DNA of 28,560 nt, from positions 1 to 28,560 of IMG/VR virus record IMGVR_UViG_3300032011_000085. One strand, written 5' to 3'. This stretch comes from a virus. The notes beneath the pieces were generated by a model. That model searched no databases, was not told the DNA's origin, and saw only the letters and a program-made list of their open reading frames with translations. Position 1 is the stretch's first letter. Each line of letters opens with the position of its first letter. The position numbers were made by a program, and so were the translations under genes. This document shows positions 15,301 to 21,256 of the stretch, in pieces.

Positions 15301-16222
15301 TAGAAAAGCTTGTATCAGATATTGTTGCTATCGTATTGTCACAAACATTTGCTGCTGTTTGAAAACTGCTTAGATCAATCTTACTAAATGCTATACCTTT
15401 ACCGTATTCTGTATTAGTCAAATAATCTAAAAAATTTATAGCAGGATTTGATGTGCCAGCGTGTGTGCTGGTATCTGTTTGCCTATGTGAACCAGAACCA
15501 TTTGTTACAGTAGAATCTAATCTAGGATCATAGACTTTACGACCTTCTACTTCTACTGTTAGTTCTGGTAAACCTCTAAATCTACCGTCTTGTTTGTGTT
15601 GAAAGTGTGCAGCTATGTAAGCAATACCAGATAGTTTGTGATCACTAGACCATGTAGATTTATTGCTTGTACCGTCAAAAACACTTGTAAGCATTGGATC
15701 AGCAGATTGTGTAGGTGATCCATGATGCAAATTAAAAATCATTGAAAAGTTTTTTGCGTTATCTTTTTTACGCTTGTTATTAACTTTTACATTTGTAGTA
15801 GTATAAATATCTAAAACATTATTTTTATCTGCTGTAGTTGCTCCAAATAAAGCTGTACCAGAACCATAGTTTTCTGATCTGTCGTTTCTAATTATGAAAT
15901 TGTCGCCTTTAAATCTTGATGCCTTATCTAATCTATCACCGTCAATAAGAATGGTGTCACCATGTATTTCTTCTACTTCTCCTGCTGATAAAGCATAAAC
16001 TACAAATAAATCTTTTTGATTTACTGTTTCTGCAAACACAACTGTTCCAGCTATTCTTCTTCTACCGTATAAAACAGGTATAGCTTCTCCTGTTCCAAAC
16101 TTTGTTACTAAAAGATTATTAGCTTTTCTTCTTAGCTCTTTAGCTTGTTTGTTAGCTTGATAAGCTTGTACACCGCCAATAACAGCAGTTATGATCGTTA
16201 TAATTAAAAATGGATCAACCAT
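12311..16222 (-). CDS. Tail tip hub / host-specificity protein, gpJ-like
   Basis: I use the ATG at 16222 (MVDPFLIITIITAVIG), which overlaps the upstream stop as TAATG; an in-frame ATG at 16237 would add five residues. The 1303-residue protein starts with a hydrophobic helix and then has the tail-hub signature TGEAIPVLYGRRRIAGTVV and FLDYLTNTEYGKGIAF. FNGVVDTSESIMTNSQEFLA and TGTPKLLNATVGDVIGV follow, as in lambda J/GTA-type hubs (Phage-tail_3). Then come fibronectin-like segments (FRVTVRNEQ), two TGNGS-type modules (about 740-880 of the longer numbering), a Thr/Asn coiled-coil-like region with NVAALQSTV and NSSVTSLQS repeats, and a C-terminal globular domain. It connects the tube to the fibres and triggers DNA release. 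It is the second largest gene in the window. Confidence 0.88.
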   Translation of the reverse strand: MVDPFLIITIITAVIGGVQAYQANKQAKELRRKANNLLVTKFGTGEAIPVLYGRRRIAGTVVFAETVNQKDLFVVYALSAGEVEEIHGDTILIDGDRLDKASRFKGDNFIIRNDRSENYGSGTALFGATTADKNNVLDIYTTTNVKVNNKRKKDNAKNFSMIFNLHHGSPTQSADPMLTSVFDGTSNKSTWSSDHKLSGIAYIAAHFQHKQDGRFRGLPELTVEVEGRKVYDPRLDSTVTNGSGSHRQTDTSTHAGTSNPAINFLDYLTNTEYGKGIAFSKIDLSSFQTAANVCDNTIATISDTSFSISSGQTGNKQDKLIIPIASIDNFSSFKVGNSIAITNDSNSASIASGIITGKSYFAGTDGIIDHYELNMASGAVASTFTSPVTASASQTQKRFEFNGVVDTSESIMTNSQEFLASMRGIFAYQDSKYYLNIEHTVSSAALNIDEDDILEEGFQLSLESKERKYNKVEITFYNAQRNYEKDSVVYTGETSDTFLSDDGNEVLEEKAEFSMVTNQQIAYNHAKSILFRSRRQRQIKFTGTPKLLNATVGDVIGVTHSKFDLTSSGGTPDQFRITRMTLRTDLNIEVEAIEYQADIYGYATPPSEDIDYANQVVDRTAVVQPSNLTFVDKDPTTGIQAFLSWEDANVYPSRFRVTVRNEQFVQRTVATSDGSATTVDTTYKIIGDSISNQTMSFLEAGYIASSNYSFSDGTFTFNQAGISGEDLSALKFPFDELFATTGNGSTTAFTFNTQLTGLTTANILPFIDGVYQAPESFAFNTSSKVLTFDAAPPNSSIVEVFMDDEIEVVSETSTGQTAFTLDPIFPVENLLVFIGGGYQKADAFSIATSTTGMTVTFDESISSGTKVHFVLMPEKVEGVIYTTITDETSIDLSNIRINDGYKGEVSAINAFGFESAPATVTFTNAQSPVQIKYDIPDSSINAAKVVDTSITQAKLESAVSTALNTIPTHTSDIGTLQVNVAALQSTVNDSNTGVAANATAVTQLNTSLTSTNTNVTANASSITTLNTSVNNINSSVTSLQSSTSDLEGNAAASFVLQTDANGAVSQMILESDAQAGTNPTSIIKFRADTFQITNNSTSTTAPFTVSGGSVIIDNAFIVDLTADKLSANSLNVAGKAVSGTAGNITGSAGINVTNLSNDTDTENTLSTWFASNPPHFYNSKYMTLITSVTWTTPAFSGTKEYIVTAQGQPLGSFGGDEDTAVVLLVRKTSSATGYLSSNSANFDVQTGVFNEGSLAGNSIALSDKFDADGSSQYFAYMLMAIDDYGSGNKGISDASILVYGLGV
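13590..14030 (-). repeat. Two fibre-type TGNGS/IDGVYQ modules inside the hub
   Basis: TTGNGSTTAFTFNTQ with PFIDGVYQAPESF, then a more diverged STGQTAFTLDP with LVFIGGGYQKADAF. They match the module repeated three times in the 1202-aa fibre, indicating exchange or common ancestry between hub and fibre. Confidence 0.7.
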
Positions 16223-16773
16223 TATGGCTGACCCCATTCAAGATTTTCTCTTGTTCTATGTGCGTAATCTAAACCTCTATCAGAAGCATGAATTGCGTTT
16301 TGTGATTCAACTGTAAAAGTTCTTCCTTTGGTAGATTCCCAATCTTTCCAATGCGATACTAATTCTATGGAAGCTAGAACTTGTCCTGCTTTTTCGACCA
16401 TAGCTGCTGAACCTATAGTGCCTTTGAATATTTCATAAGATGCAGTAATAAGTTCTGTAGCGTCTAAAAATCCTAAAGTGATAGTTACTTCTGTTCCTAC
16501 ATAATCTTCAGCTTTTAAATTTGTACGCATAGCATCTGACATATTTTTTAGAAATACTGTCATATTAGAATATTCAATCTTGCCAGTTTCTTCTCTTGAA
16601 TCTTCTATGTGAAGCTGTCCATCAGCCACATAAGTCTGAGAGTTGAATGCTAAGTTTTTAGAATGATTTGTTAAATAAACAGCAGAAGAAAAACTAAACT
16701 CTGCTAAGTAAGCAAGTCTTATTCCTTCGCTCTGTATTTGAGTTACTACAGAAGAATCTAATGATCTTGACAT
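16222..16773 (-). CDS. Minor tail protein, DUF2163/gpL-like
   Basis: A 183-residue protein with LAYLAEFSFSSAVYLTNHSK near the N-terminus, ADGQLHIEDSREET and a beta-rich middle. It ends in ASDRGLDYAHRTRENLEW, a C-terminal region like that of DUF2163/BR0599-type tail proteins. No CxxxxxxC iron-sulfur arrangement typical of lambda gpL is seen, so the GTA/DUF2163 type fits better. It sits between the distal-tail protein and the hub and would link tube and tip. Start and stop overlap both neighbours by one base. Confidence 0.75.
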   Translation of the reverse strand: MSRSLDSSVVTQIQSEGIRLAYLAEFSFSSAVYLTNHSKNLAFNSQTYVADGQLHIEDSREETGKIEYSNMTVFLKNMSDAMRTNLKAEDYVGTEVTITLGFLDATELITASYEIFKGTIGSAAMVEKAGQVLASIELVSHWKDWESTKGRTFTVESQNAIHASDRGLDYAHRTRENLEWGQP

Positions 16774-17375
16774 TAAATGACCTCTCTAACATCAAAACTT
16801 AAATTAAAAATACCGCTAGAATCAGTATTGTAAACTACATCATCTTGTTCCAAAGCTACAGTAAAAGTAGGTGTTTTTGCAGTTACAGCAGCGTTATTTG
16901 ATAATGCTGACTGTAAAGGTGGTTCAATAGTCACCGTAGAAGCGCCAGAACCGTCACTAGAAGCGTCTGCAACAACCATATAAGCTTTGTTATGTCCTGC
17001 AAAATTTATGATGTCACCAGCCTTTAAAACGCCTGTAGTAGAGTTTGCAAAACCATCTAAATCTATAGTTGTATCTCCTACTGCGTGTGTCCCTGCGACA
17101 AGAACTGTATCGCTTTGCGCTACTGCGCCTTGATTAGATAAAGGTGATGTAAAAGTAAAACTTTCAAAACCGCCTTTCTGTTTTGTTAAAAAAGAATAGT
17201 ATTCCATGAAGTCAGATCGCTTCATTGAAGGCATAGTAACTGTAAAGCTAAAATATTGGGATGCAAATTGTTTGACTGATCTTTTACCAGACAAAGTGTA
17301 ATCTACTGTCGTGGGTCTATTAGACTTAAAGTTATAGATACTAGGGTTTTTAGTTGTAGGATAAGTACCACTCAT
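16773..17375 (-). CDS. Distal tail / minor tail protein (gpM-position)
   Basis: This 200-residue protein begins MSGTYPTTKNPSIYNFKS, has SGKRSVKQFASQYFSFTVTM and the motif KQKGGFESFTFTSPL (about 66-80), where an R/KGxFExFxF strand closes the N-terminal domain. Its C-terminal domain has an inserted beta module (AGTHAVGDTTIDLDG). The F-E-x-F-x-F pattern and position directly after the tape measure are typical of proteins forming the distal tail ring that receives the hub. It overlaps the tape-measure stop by 4 bp (ATGA). Confidence 0.75.
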   Translation of the reverse strand: MSGTYPTTKNPSIYNFKSNRPTTVDYTLSGKRSVKQFASQYFSFTVTMPSMKRSDFMEYYSFLTKQKGGFESFTFTSPLSNQGAVAQSDTVLVAGTHAVGDTTIDLDGFANSTTGVLKAGDIINFAGHNKAYMVVADASSDGSGASTVTIEPPLQSALSNNAAVTAKTPTFTVALEQDDVVYNTDSSGIFNLSFDVREVI

Positions 17376-19165
17376 ACTAGACCTACTTTACCTCTTTGAT
17401 TCATTGCTTGTGATACTACAGAAACTAATAAATTTTTCTTTTTCACAAGTAATTTATCAAGACCTTCTGCATCCATAGCAGAAATGTTAAAACTTACATT
17501 GACTGGTGCTGCCATCTCATTGCTTGCTGCAAGTTGATTATTAGGAACTATAGTACCTGTTCTATTAGGTACAAATAATTCTGCTCCTTTTTCACCAACA
17601 ATGACTGCTTTACCACCTGTTGCTGTACCACCTCTTGCCATCATTGGTACTGGTGCTGGTGATGCTGCACTTGTAATTGCGCCAACTATTTTTTGAACTA
17701 CAAAAATTCTAATCAATTCTTGTATTATTGCTTTTGCCATTGCTTTTATAGAATCTCCTAAAGAAGATATACCTTTCTCAATATTCATAAAAGCATTTGT
17801 TAAATTAGTTTCTAAAGCAGTTGCTATTCTTCCTTGAGCAGCATCTAAATTAGATAAATTATTTTGCATTTTAGAAAGAACGCCTCTAAACATTTCTCCT
17901 AAATTAACTGTTGAATCTCCTAGTTGATTATTTTTATTGATCATTTCATCAAACTCTTTCATCAATTCAGGGAATTTGAGTATCAGATCATTTATTTCAT
18001 TGCTCAAAGTTGATAAACCAGTAATTTGCATTGGTTTACCAATGAATTCTTGCAAACTTATTAATTCTTCTTTTAATTCTTGTACTCTAGTTTTTTCTGC
18101 GTCTGTCATTTCTTTGCTGACAAGCACATGAGAAAAAGCACCTGCGGAAGTACGCATTGTTTCAAACGTTTGCGATAAATTAGAAATTTCGTTTTCTATT
18201 TCTGTAATTCGTTTTCTTGCGTTCTGTACATCAATCGATTCAGATATGAAACCCATTTTGACTAAAGATTGATTTGCTTCAAAAAGGATTCGCATTGTTT
18301 CATTTGCAAATTTTTCTATTGAAACTAAAGCTACTGAAACGCCACTTAATATGCTTGTAGCAACTGACGCTGCAAATGCTTCAACACCACCTTTCGTTTT
18401 AAAAAGTTCTATTGCAAAGTTTGTAAATTTTTTAGTTAAAAATTCTAAAGCTGGTGCAAGTTTTGCTGTAACTTGATTTGCTAATCCAGTAAGTAAAGCA
18501 CCTAAACGACCAAGTTCATCTTTAAATTTTTGTACGCCTTTAACTGAGTTTCTAGTGAGAACTGAACCTAAATTTTCAGCATCTTGAAAAAATTGTTGTA
18601 AAACATCAGAACCACCCTTTAAGGTGTTCACTAAACTTACACCTTCTGAATCAAAGAACTTAAAAGCTAATCTTACTTTTTCTGATTCTGATGTAGTCTT
18701 AGCTATACCATCAGCTACTTCAAATAAAACTTGTTCTGCCGATTTGAGTACGCCATTTGTGGTTCTTGTGCTGATACCAAGTTGTTCTAAAGCACCTCTA
18801 GCTTCTCCAACTCCTTTATCTGCTTCTGCAATTCTTCGTGTGAATCTTTGCAGAGCCATATCAGCAGTTTCAATTCTGATACCTGTCTGTTGTGCAGCAA
18901 ATCTAAATTTTTGTAGAAAGTCTGAAGCTACGCCAAGTTTATCTGCTGTATCACCTAAACGATCTATAAATGCTGTCTGTCTTAAAATAAGAGCAGCAAA
19001 AACTAAAGTAACACCTGAAACAGCTAAAGCAAACCTTTTGAACTGCTTTCTAATGAATGCAGTCCTATCACTAATCTTTTTCAAACCATGCTGAATGTTT
19101 TTAAAAGCTTTTTGTGTATTGTTTATTGCACCAATAACAATATTAAGTTTTCCTAGCTTACCCAT
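17372..19165 (-). CDS. Tape measure protein
   Basis: A 597-residue helical protein: N-terminal basic coiled coil (AINNTQKAFKNIQHGLKKIS), a hydrophobic segment at about 46-62 (ALAVSGVTLVFAALIL), then DRLGDTADKLGVASDFLQKF typical of tape-measure N-domains. Long heptad-like stretches follow, then a hydrophobic late segment (LIRIFVVQKIVGAITSA) and the usual C-terminal GGKAVIVGEKGAELFVPN. Tape measures set tail length at roughly 1.5 angstrom per residue, predicting a tail near 90 nm. Its ATG lies inside the end of the frameshifted G/GT product (8-bp overlap), with only a weak GAAAAAAGAG ribosome site. Confidence 0.9.
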   Translation of the reverse strand: MGKLGKLNIVIGAINNTQKAFKNIQHGLKKISDRTAFIRKQFKRFALAVSGVTLVFAALILRQTAFIDRLGDTADKLGVASDFLQKFRFAAQQTGIRIETADMALQRFTRRIAEADKGVGEARGALEQLGISTRTTNGVLKSAEQVLFEVADGIAKTTSESEKVRLAFKFFDSEGVSLVNTLKGGSDVLQQFFQDAENLGSVLTRNSVKGVQKFKDELGRLGALLTGLANQVTAKLAPALEFLTKKFTNFAIELFKTKGGVEAFAASVATSILSGVSVALVSIEKFANETMRILFEANQSLVKMGFISESIDVQNARKRITEIENEISNLSQTFETMRTSAGAFSHVLVSKEMTDAEKTRVQELKEELISLQEFIGKPMQITGLSTLSNEINDLILKFPELMKEFDEMINKNNQLGDSTVNLGEMFRGVLSKMQNNLSNLDAAQGRIATALETNLTNAFMNIEKGISSLGDSIKAMAKAIIQELIRIFVVQKIVGAITSAASPAPVPMMARGGTATGGKAVIVGEKGAELFVPNRTGTIVPNNQLAASNEMAAPVNVSFNISAMDAEGLDKLLVKKKNLLVSVVSQAMNQRGKVGLV

Positions 19166-19642
19166 CTCTTTTTTCTAAATCGTTTCTTCGTTTAATGTAG
19201 GCATACCACATAGTTATTTCATCTACTGTCATAGATTCAATCTCACTAATAGTCTTACCGAGCCTGTCAGCTAGAGCAAACTGGGCAAATGTTTCAGACT
19301 CGGCTGTTACTTTCCCTCTGCTTGATCTGGTGTCATAGCACCAAGTATCTTTGAAGCTACGTCAGCAACAACGCCTACATCTGCACGATTCATTAAAGCT
19401 TGTTTATCAGCTAATGAAAATATTTTTTCACCGTCTGCATCTAGGGCTTTTGTAATGATTGCATAAACCATTACTTCAAGATCGCTGTCATTTGCCATCT
19501 TGTAAAGCTTTTTTGACTCTTGCAACGTCAATGGTTTTGAATAAATGACTAAAGGTTCTTCTTCTGTTCCCCATTCTTTGACTTCAAAAGAAGTAATTTC
19601 TTGTGCGTCAAAGTGAGCAACAACATTGTCTATCGCACCCAT
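19158..19642 (-). CDS. Tail assembly chaperone GT-like fusion made by -1 frameshift
   Basis: The shorter chaperone reading frame ends at 19307. At the heptamer G GGA AAG (19310-19316) a -1 shift moves ribosomes into a frame open for another 50 codons to a TAA at 19158-19160, giving about 161 residues. The extension includes ETFAQFALADRLGKTISEIE and MTVDEITMWYAYIKRR. This is the sequence type of gpT-like C-terminal tail chaperone domains, including the FALADRLGKT and EWxAYxK/R style helices. Such GT fusions wrap the tape measure and recruit tail tube subunits and are made in a small proportion to G. The conserved protein in the shifted frame and the exact slippery site make this firm. It fills what looks like a gap before the tape measure. 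Confidence 0.9.
19307..19642 (-). CDS. Tail assembly chaperone, G-like (unshifted product)
   Basis: A 111-residue acidic helical protein (EVKEWGTEEEPLVIYSKPLT, LQESKKLYKMANDSD, ADVASKILGAMTPDQ) resembling gpG-like tail chaperones: a short N-terminal beta region followed by helices. It is the majority product of the G/GT pair and coats the tape-measure chain before tube assembly. It lies between the tail tube gene (3 bp upstream) and the tape measure, the standard position. Its last codons GAG GGA AAG carry the slippery heptamer. Confidence 0.88.
   Translation of the reverse strand: MGAIDNVVAHFDAQEITSFEVKEWGTEEEPLVIYSKPLTLQESKKLYKMANDSDLEVMVYAIITKALDADGEKIFSLADKQALMNRADVGVVADVASKILGAMTPDQAEGK
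19310..19316 (-). other. Programmed -1 ribosomal frameshift site GGGAAAG
   Basis: In the upstream frame this reads G GGA AAG followed by TAA. Both P- and A-site tRNAs can re-pair one base back (GGG, AAA), which continues as GTA ACA GCC. The heptamer is the one used by lambda G/GT. It sits two codons before the stop, as expected for low-level recoding. Confidence 0.9.
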
Positions 19643-19645
19643 CTA

Positions 19646-20035
19646 TTAGTAAGTTCCTATTGTTAATGCACCAGTTCCTTGAAAGCCAATTGTCATTTCG
19701 ACTAAGCCATCGTGTGCAGCAGTTATAGTTTTTTCAGTCACTATTCCGCTTCCAGACAATTTGTATGCTCCACTACTTGAACCTTCAGGTGCTAGATTTA
19801 AAGTAAATGATGAACCAATAGTCAATGAAACTTGTCCACTACTATCAGTATCGTCAAAAAATAAATCTACTGAGCCTGAAAATTCATTTAAAGTTGACTC
19901 AAAAGTTTTTGCTGAATCGCCCATAGCTGTAGATTCTGTAGTTTCGCCAGTTTCAGTTATTGAGTAACTTCTAACTTCTGCTAAAGCATTAGAACCAGTT
20001 TGAACAACACCAGCTTTTCCAGTAAATACTGCCAT
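19646..20035 (-). CDS. Major tail (tube) protein
   Basis: This 129-residue beta-rich protein includes YSITETGETTESTAMGDSAK (about 24-43) and FSGSVDLFFDDTDSSG, then a short GSSSGAYKLSGSG loop and a C-terminal TIGFQGTGALTIG. The E-T-x-E-x-T-x-MG-D region is typical of small siphovirus tail-tube proteins (gpV N-domain/TP901-like). It forms the stacked hexameric tube around the tape measure. No C-terminal Ig-like decoration is present. Its ATG overlaps the stop of a 46-aa gene (TAATG). Confidence 0.85.
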   Translation of the reverse strand: MAVFTGKAGVVQTGSNALAEVRSYSITETGETTESTAMGDSAKTFESTLNEFSGSVDLFFDDTDSSGQVSLTIGSSFTLNLAPEGSSSGAYKLSGSGIVTEKTITAAHDGLVEMTIGFQGTGALTIGTY

Positions 20036-20175
20036 TATTTATCCTCTGTTTTAGTTTTTTTATTAATAGACTCTCCTTCAAGAGTCCACCCATTTGCTTT
20101 AAGATTCTCAACAGCACTATCAAAAACTGTAATTTTTGATTTGCCATCAGGAGAAACCATTACATTCTTATCCAT
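20035..20175 (-). CDS. Hypothetical protein, 46 aa, between tail terminator and tube genes
   Basis: This 46-codon gene starts at an ATG with GAGGT about 9 bases upstream. Its product reads MDKNVMVSPDGKSKITVFDS and then NLKANGWTLEGES before a Lys-rich end. The short sequence S/x-G-K-x-x-x-V-F-D-S-A-V-E-N-x-K-x-N-G-W is a recurring small phage protein type that I have seen among head-tail genes; its function is unknown. It is co-translated with the tube protein. It is shorter than most ORF thresholds but has a proper ribosome site and fills the gap exactly. Confidence 0.72.
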   Translation of the reverse strand: MDKNVMVSPDGKSKITVFDSAVENLKANGWTLEGESINKKTKTEDK

Positions 20176-20185
20176 ATTGCTTACC

Positions 20186-20632
20186 TCATAAAGCTGAATC
20201 AGGAGCAGCTTCAGTAGTTAAGTAAATTATACTAAATGTCATTTCCATAACAACTACAGGCTGATCTCCTTCACCATTATAATTGATTTCAGTAGATTCT
20301 AAAAAAGTATCTCTAGCTAAACTGTTATGAGTAACATCTGCTGCCATAGCAGCTTCTACTTCTTTTGCAATAGTATCAATAGTGTCGTCAAAATTACTTA
20401 TGGCTTTTACATAAGCTTCAACAACTAATGATAATGTTCTTTGTAAAGTTCTGGTTGAACCCATTTCCAATAGTTCACCAGCTTCAGATTTTGTATAGAT
20501 AATTATAGCTGGCAGTTTGCTTTCTTCTAGGTTAAAAACTCTTGATTGAAAAACGTTTGATCCAGTAGTTGATAGACCAGTTAGAGTAGTAGCAACTCTT
20601 TCTCTTATTTGTTGTCTGATATGATTTGCCAT
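20186..20632 (-). CDS. Tail terminator protein (gpU/gpZ-like)
   Basis: The protein has 148 residues: an N-terminal helix (HIRQQIRERVATTLTGL), VFQSRVFNLEESKLPAIIIY at about 27-46, a strand pair RTLQRTLSLVVEAYVKA, a helix NFDDTIDTIAKEVEAAMAAD and a closing strand VVMEMTFSIIYLTT. This alpha/beta order is that of gpU/gpZ-like minor tail proteins. They form the ring that ends the tube and joins it to the head. Position between connector and tube genes agrees. Confidence 0.8.
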   Translation of the reverse strand: MANHIRQQIRERVATTLTGLSTTGSNVFQSRVFNLEESKLPAIIIYTKSEAGELLEMGSTRTLQRTLSLVVEAYVKAISNFDDTIDTIAKEVEAAMAADVTHNSLARDTFLESTEINYNGEGDQPVVVMEMTFSIIYLTTEAAPDSAL

Positions 20633-20979
20633 TATTGTTTTTCAAGAGTTAAAGCTGTAATACCAGTACCGTCAGGTTCTACGCCAACAACTTCATAAGT
20701 TGTAGCTGCTTTTATTTGTGTATCACTTTTAGTTGTCAATGCTGCAAAAGCTAAAGTATCTCCATGTGCAGCATTAGGCACATCTGTTGTTCTACAGAAG
20801 GCGATGGGAGAAGAACCTTCTACATCAACCGATAGACCCCCCATCGCGACAAATTCATCTTCAAGAATTACTTTAATAGTTGTTGCAGACTGTCCTGTTC
20901 TTGTATAAGTAGCACTTACACCATGACCAAAATCAGCGTCAAAATAACCAGCAAAGTCTGCATCAAATTCTAAAGCCAT
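20632..20979 (-). CDS. Head-tail joining protein (gpFII-like)
   Basis: A 115-residue beta protein: FDADFAGYFDADFGHGVSAT at the N-terminus, then VILEDEFVAMGG and AFCRTTDVPNAAHGDTLAFA, ending VVGVEPDGTGITALTLEK. The N-terminal F-x-x-F-G acidic start and the final DGTG-x-T-x-L-x-L-E resemble the Phage_attach/gpFII-like proteins that cap the portal-side connector and bind the tail. It is directly upstream of the tail terminator (one-base overlap). Confidence 0.75.
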   Translation of the reverse strand: MALEFDADFAGYFDADFGHGVSATYTRTGQSATTIKVILEDEFVAMGGLSVDVEGSSPIAFCRTTDVPNAAHGDTLAFAALTTKSDTQIKAATTYEVVGVEPDGTGITALTLEKQ

Positions 20980-21188
20980 TACTTACTTTTTCTTTTTTGT
21001 ACTTTTGGTTTTTCTAAGTCGTCTAAGCCAACGCTTCTATCTTCTTTTTTTGGTGCAGAAGCTTTTGCTTCTTCTGCTTTACCATAACTCATTAATACTT
21101 TACCTTCATCTTCAGGCAAATCTATTACGTCACCAGCATATACTTTATTACCACCAGCAACAGTATCTTTTAAAATTGTGTATTTCAT
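20979..21188 (-). CDS. Small head-completion-type protein, 69 aa
   Basis: I choose the ATG at 21188 (MKYTILKDTVAGGNKVYAGD) because AAGGAAAAG stands just upstream; an earlier in-frame ATG at 21248 would start inside the hairpin region and lacks such a site. The beta-rich body with KVYAGDVIDLPEDEGKVLMS resembles a small phage family in which VxAGDVxxLxxxExxxLxxxGKA recurs, sited after the capsid gene. The Lys-rich tail (PKVQKRKSK) may be disordered. The position corresponds to lambda FI, but sequence similarity to FI is not evident. Confidence 0.65.
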   Translation of the reverse strand: MKYTILKDTVAGGNKVYAGDVIDLPEDEGKVLMSYGKAEEAKASAPKKEDRSVGLDDLEKPKVQKRKSK

Positions 21189-21206
21189 TATCTTTTCCTT
21201 TTTTAA

Positions 21207-21231
21207 GAAGGGTGACTTTACGCCACCCTTC
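21207..21231. other. Perfect 8-bp hairpin after the capsid gene
   Basis: GAAGGGTG and CACCCTTC pair around a 9-base loop. It lies 26 bp after the capsid stop and about 20 bp before the start of the next gene. On the transcribed (minus) strand it is followed by CTTAAAAAAGG, so there is no U-tract and it is not a typical rho-independent terminator. It could protect the 3' end of a processed capsid mRNA or attenuate read-through. Confidence 0.5.
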
Positions 21232-21256
21232 ATTGTATCAATAACCAAAATAGTTA

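Noticed and set aside
16773-17375. A missing NlpC/P60 peptidase gene, as in the GTA-like tail order
   Set aside because: No frame between the minor tail proteins and the hub could encode it; the junctions overlap, so this phage simply lacks it here.
21207-21231. Rho-independent terminator after the capsid gene
   Set aside because: The stem is good, but the transcribed strand continues with an A-rich, not T-rich, tail.
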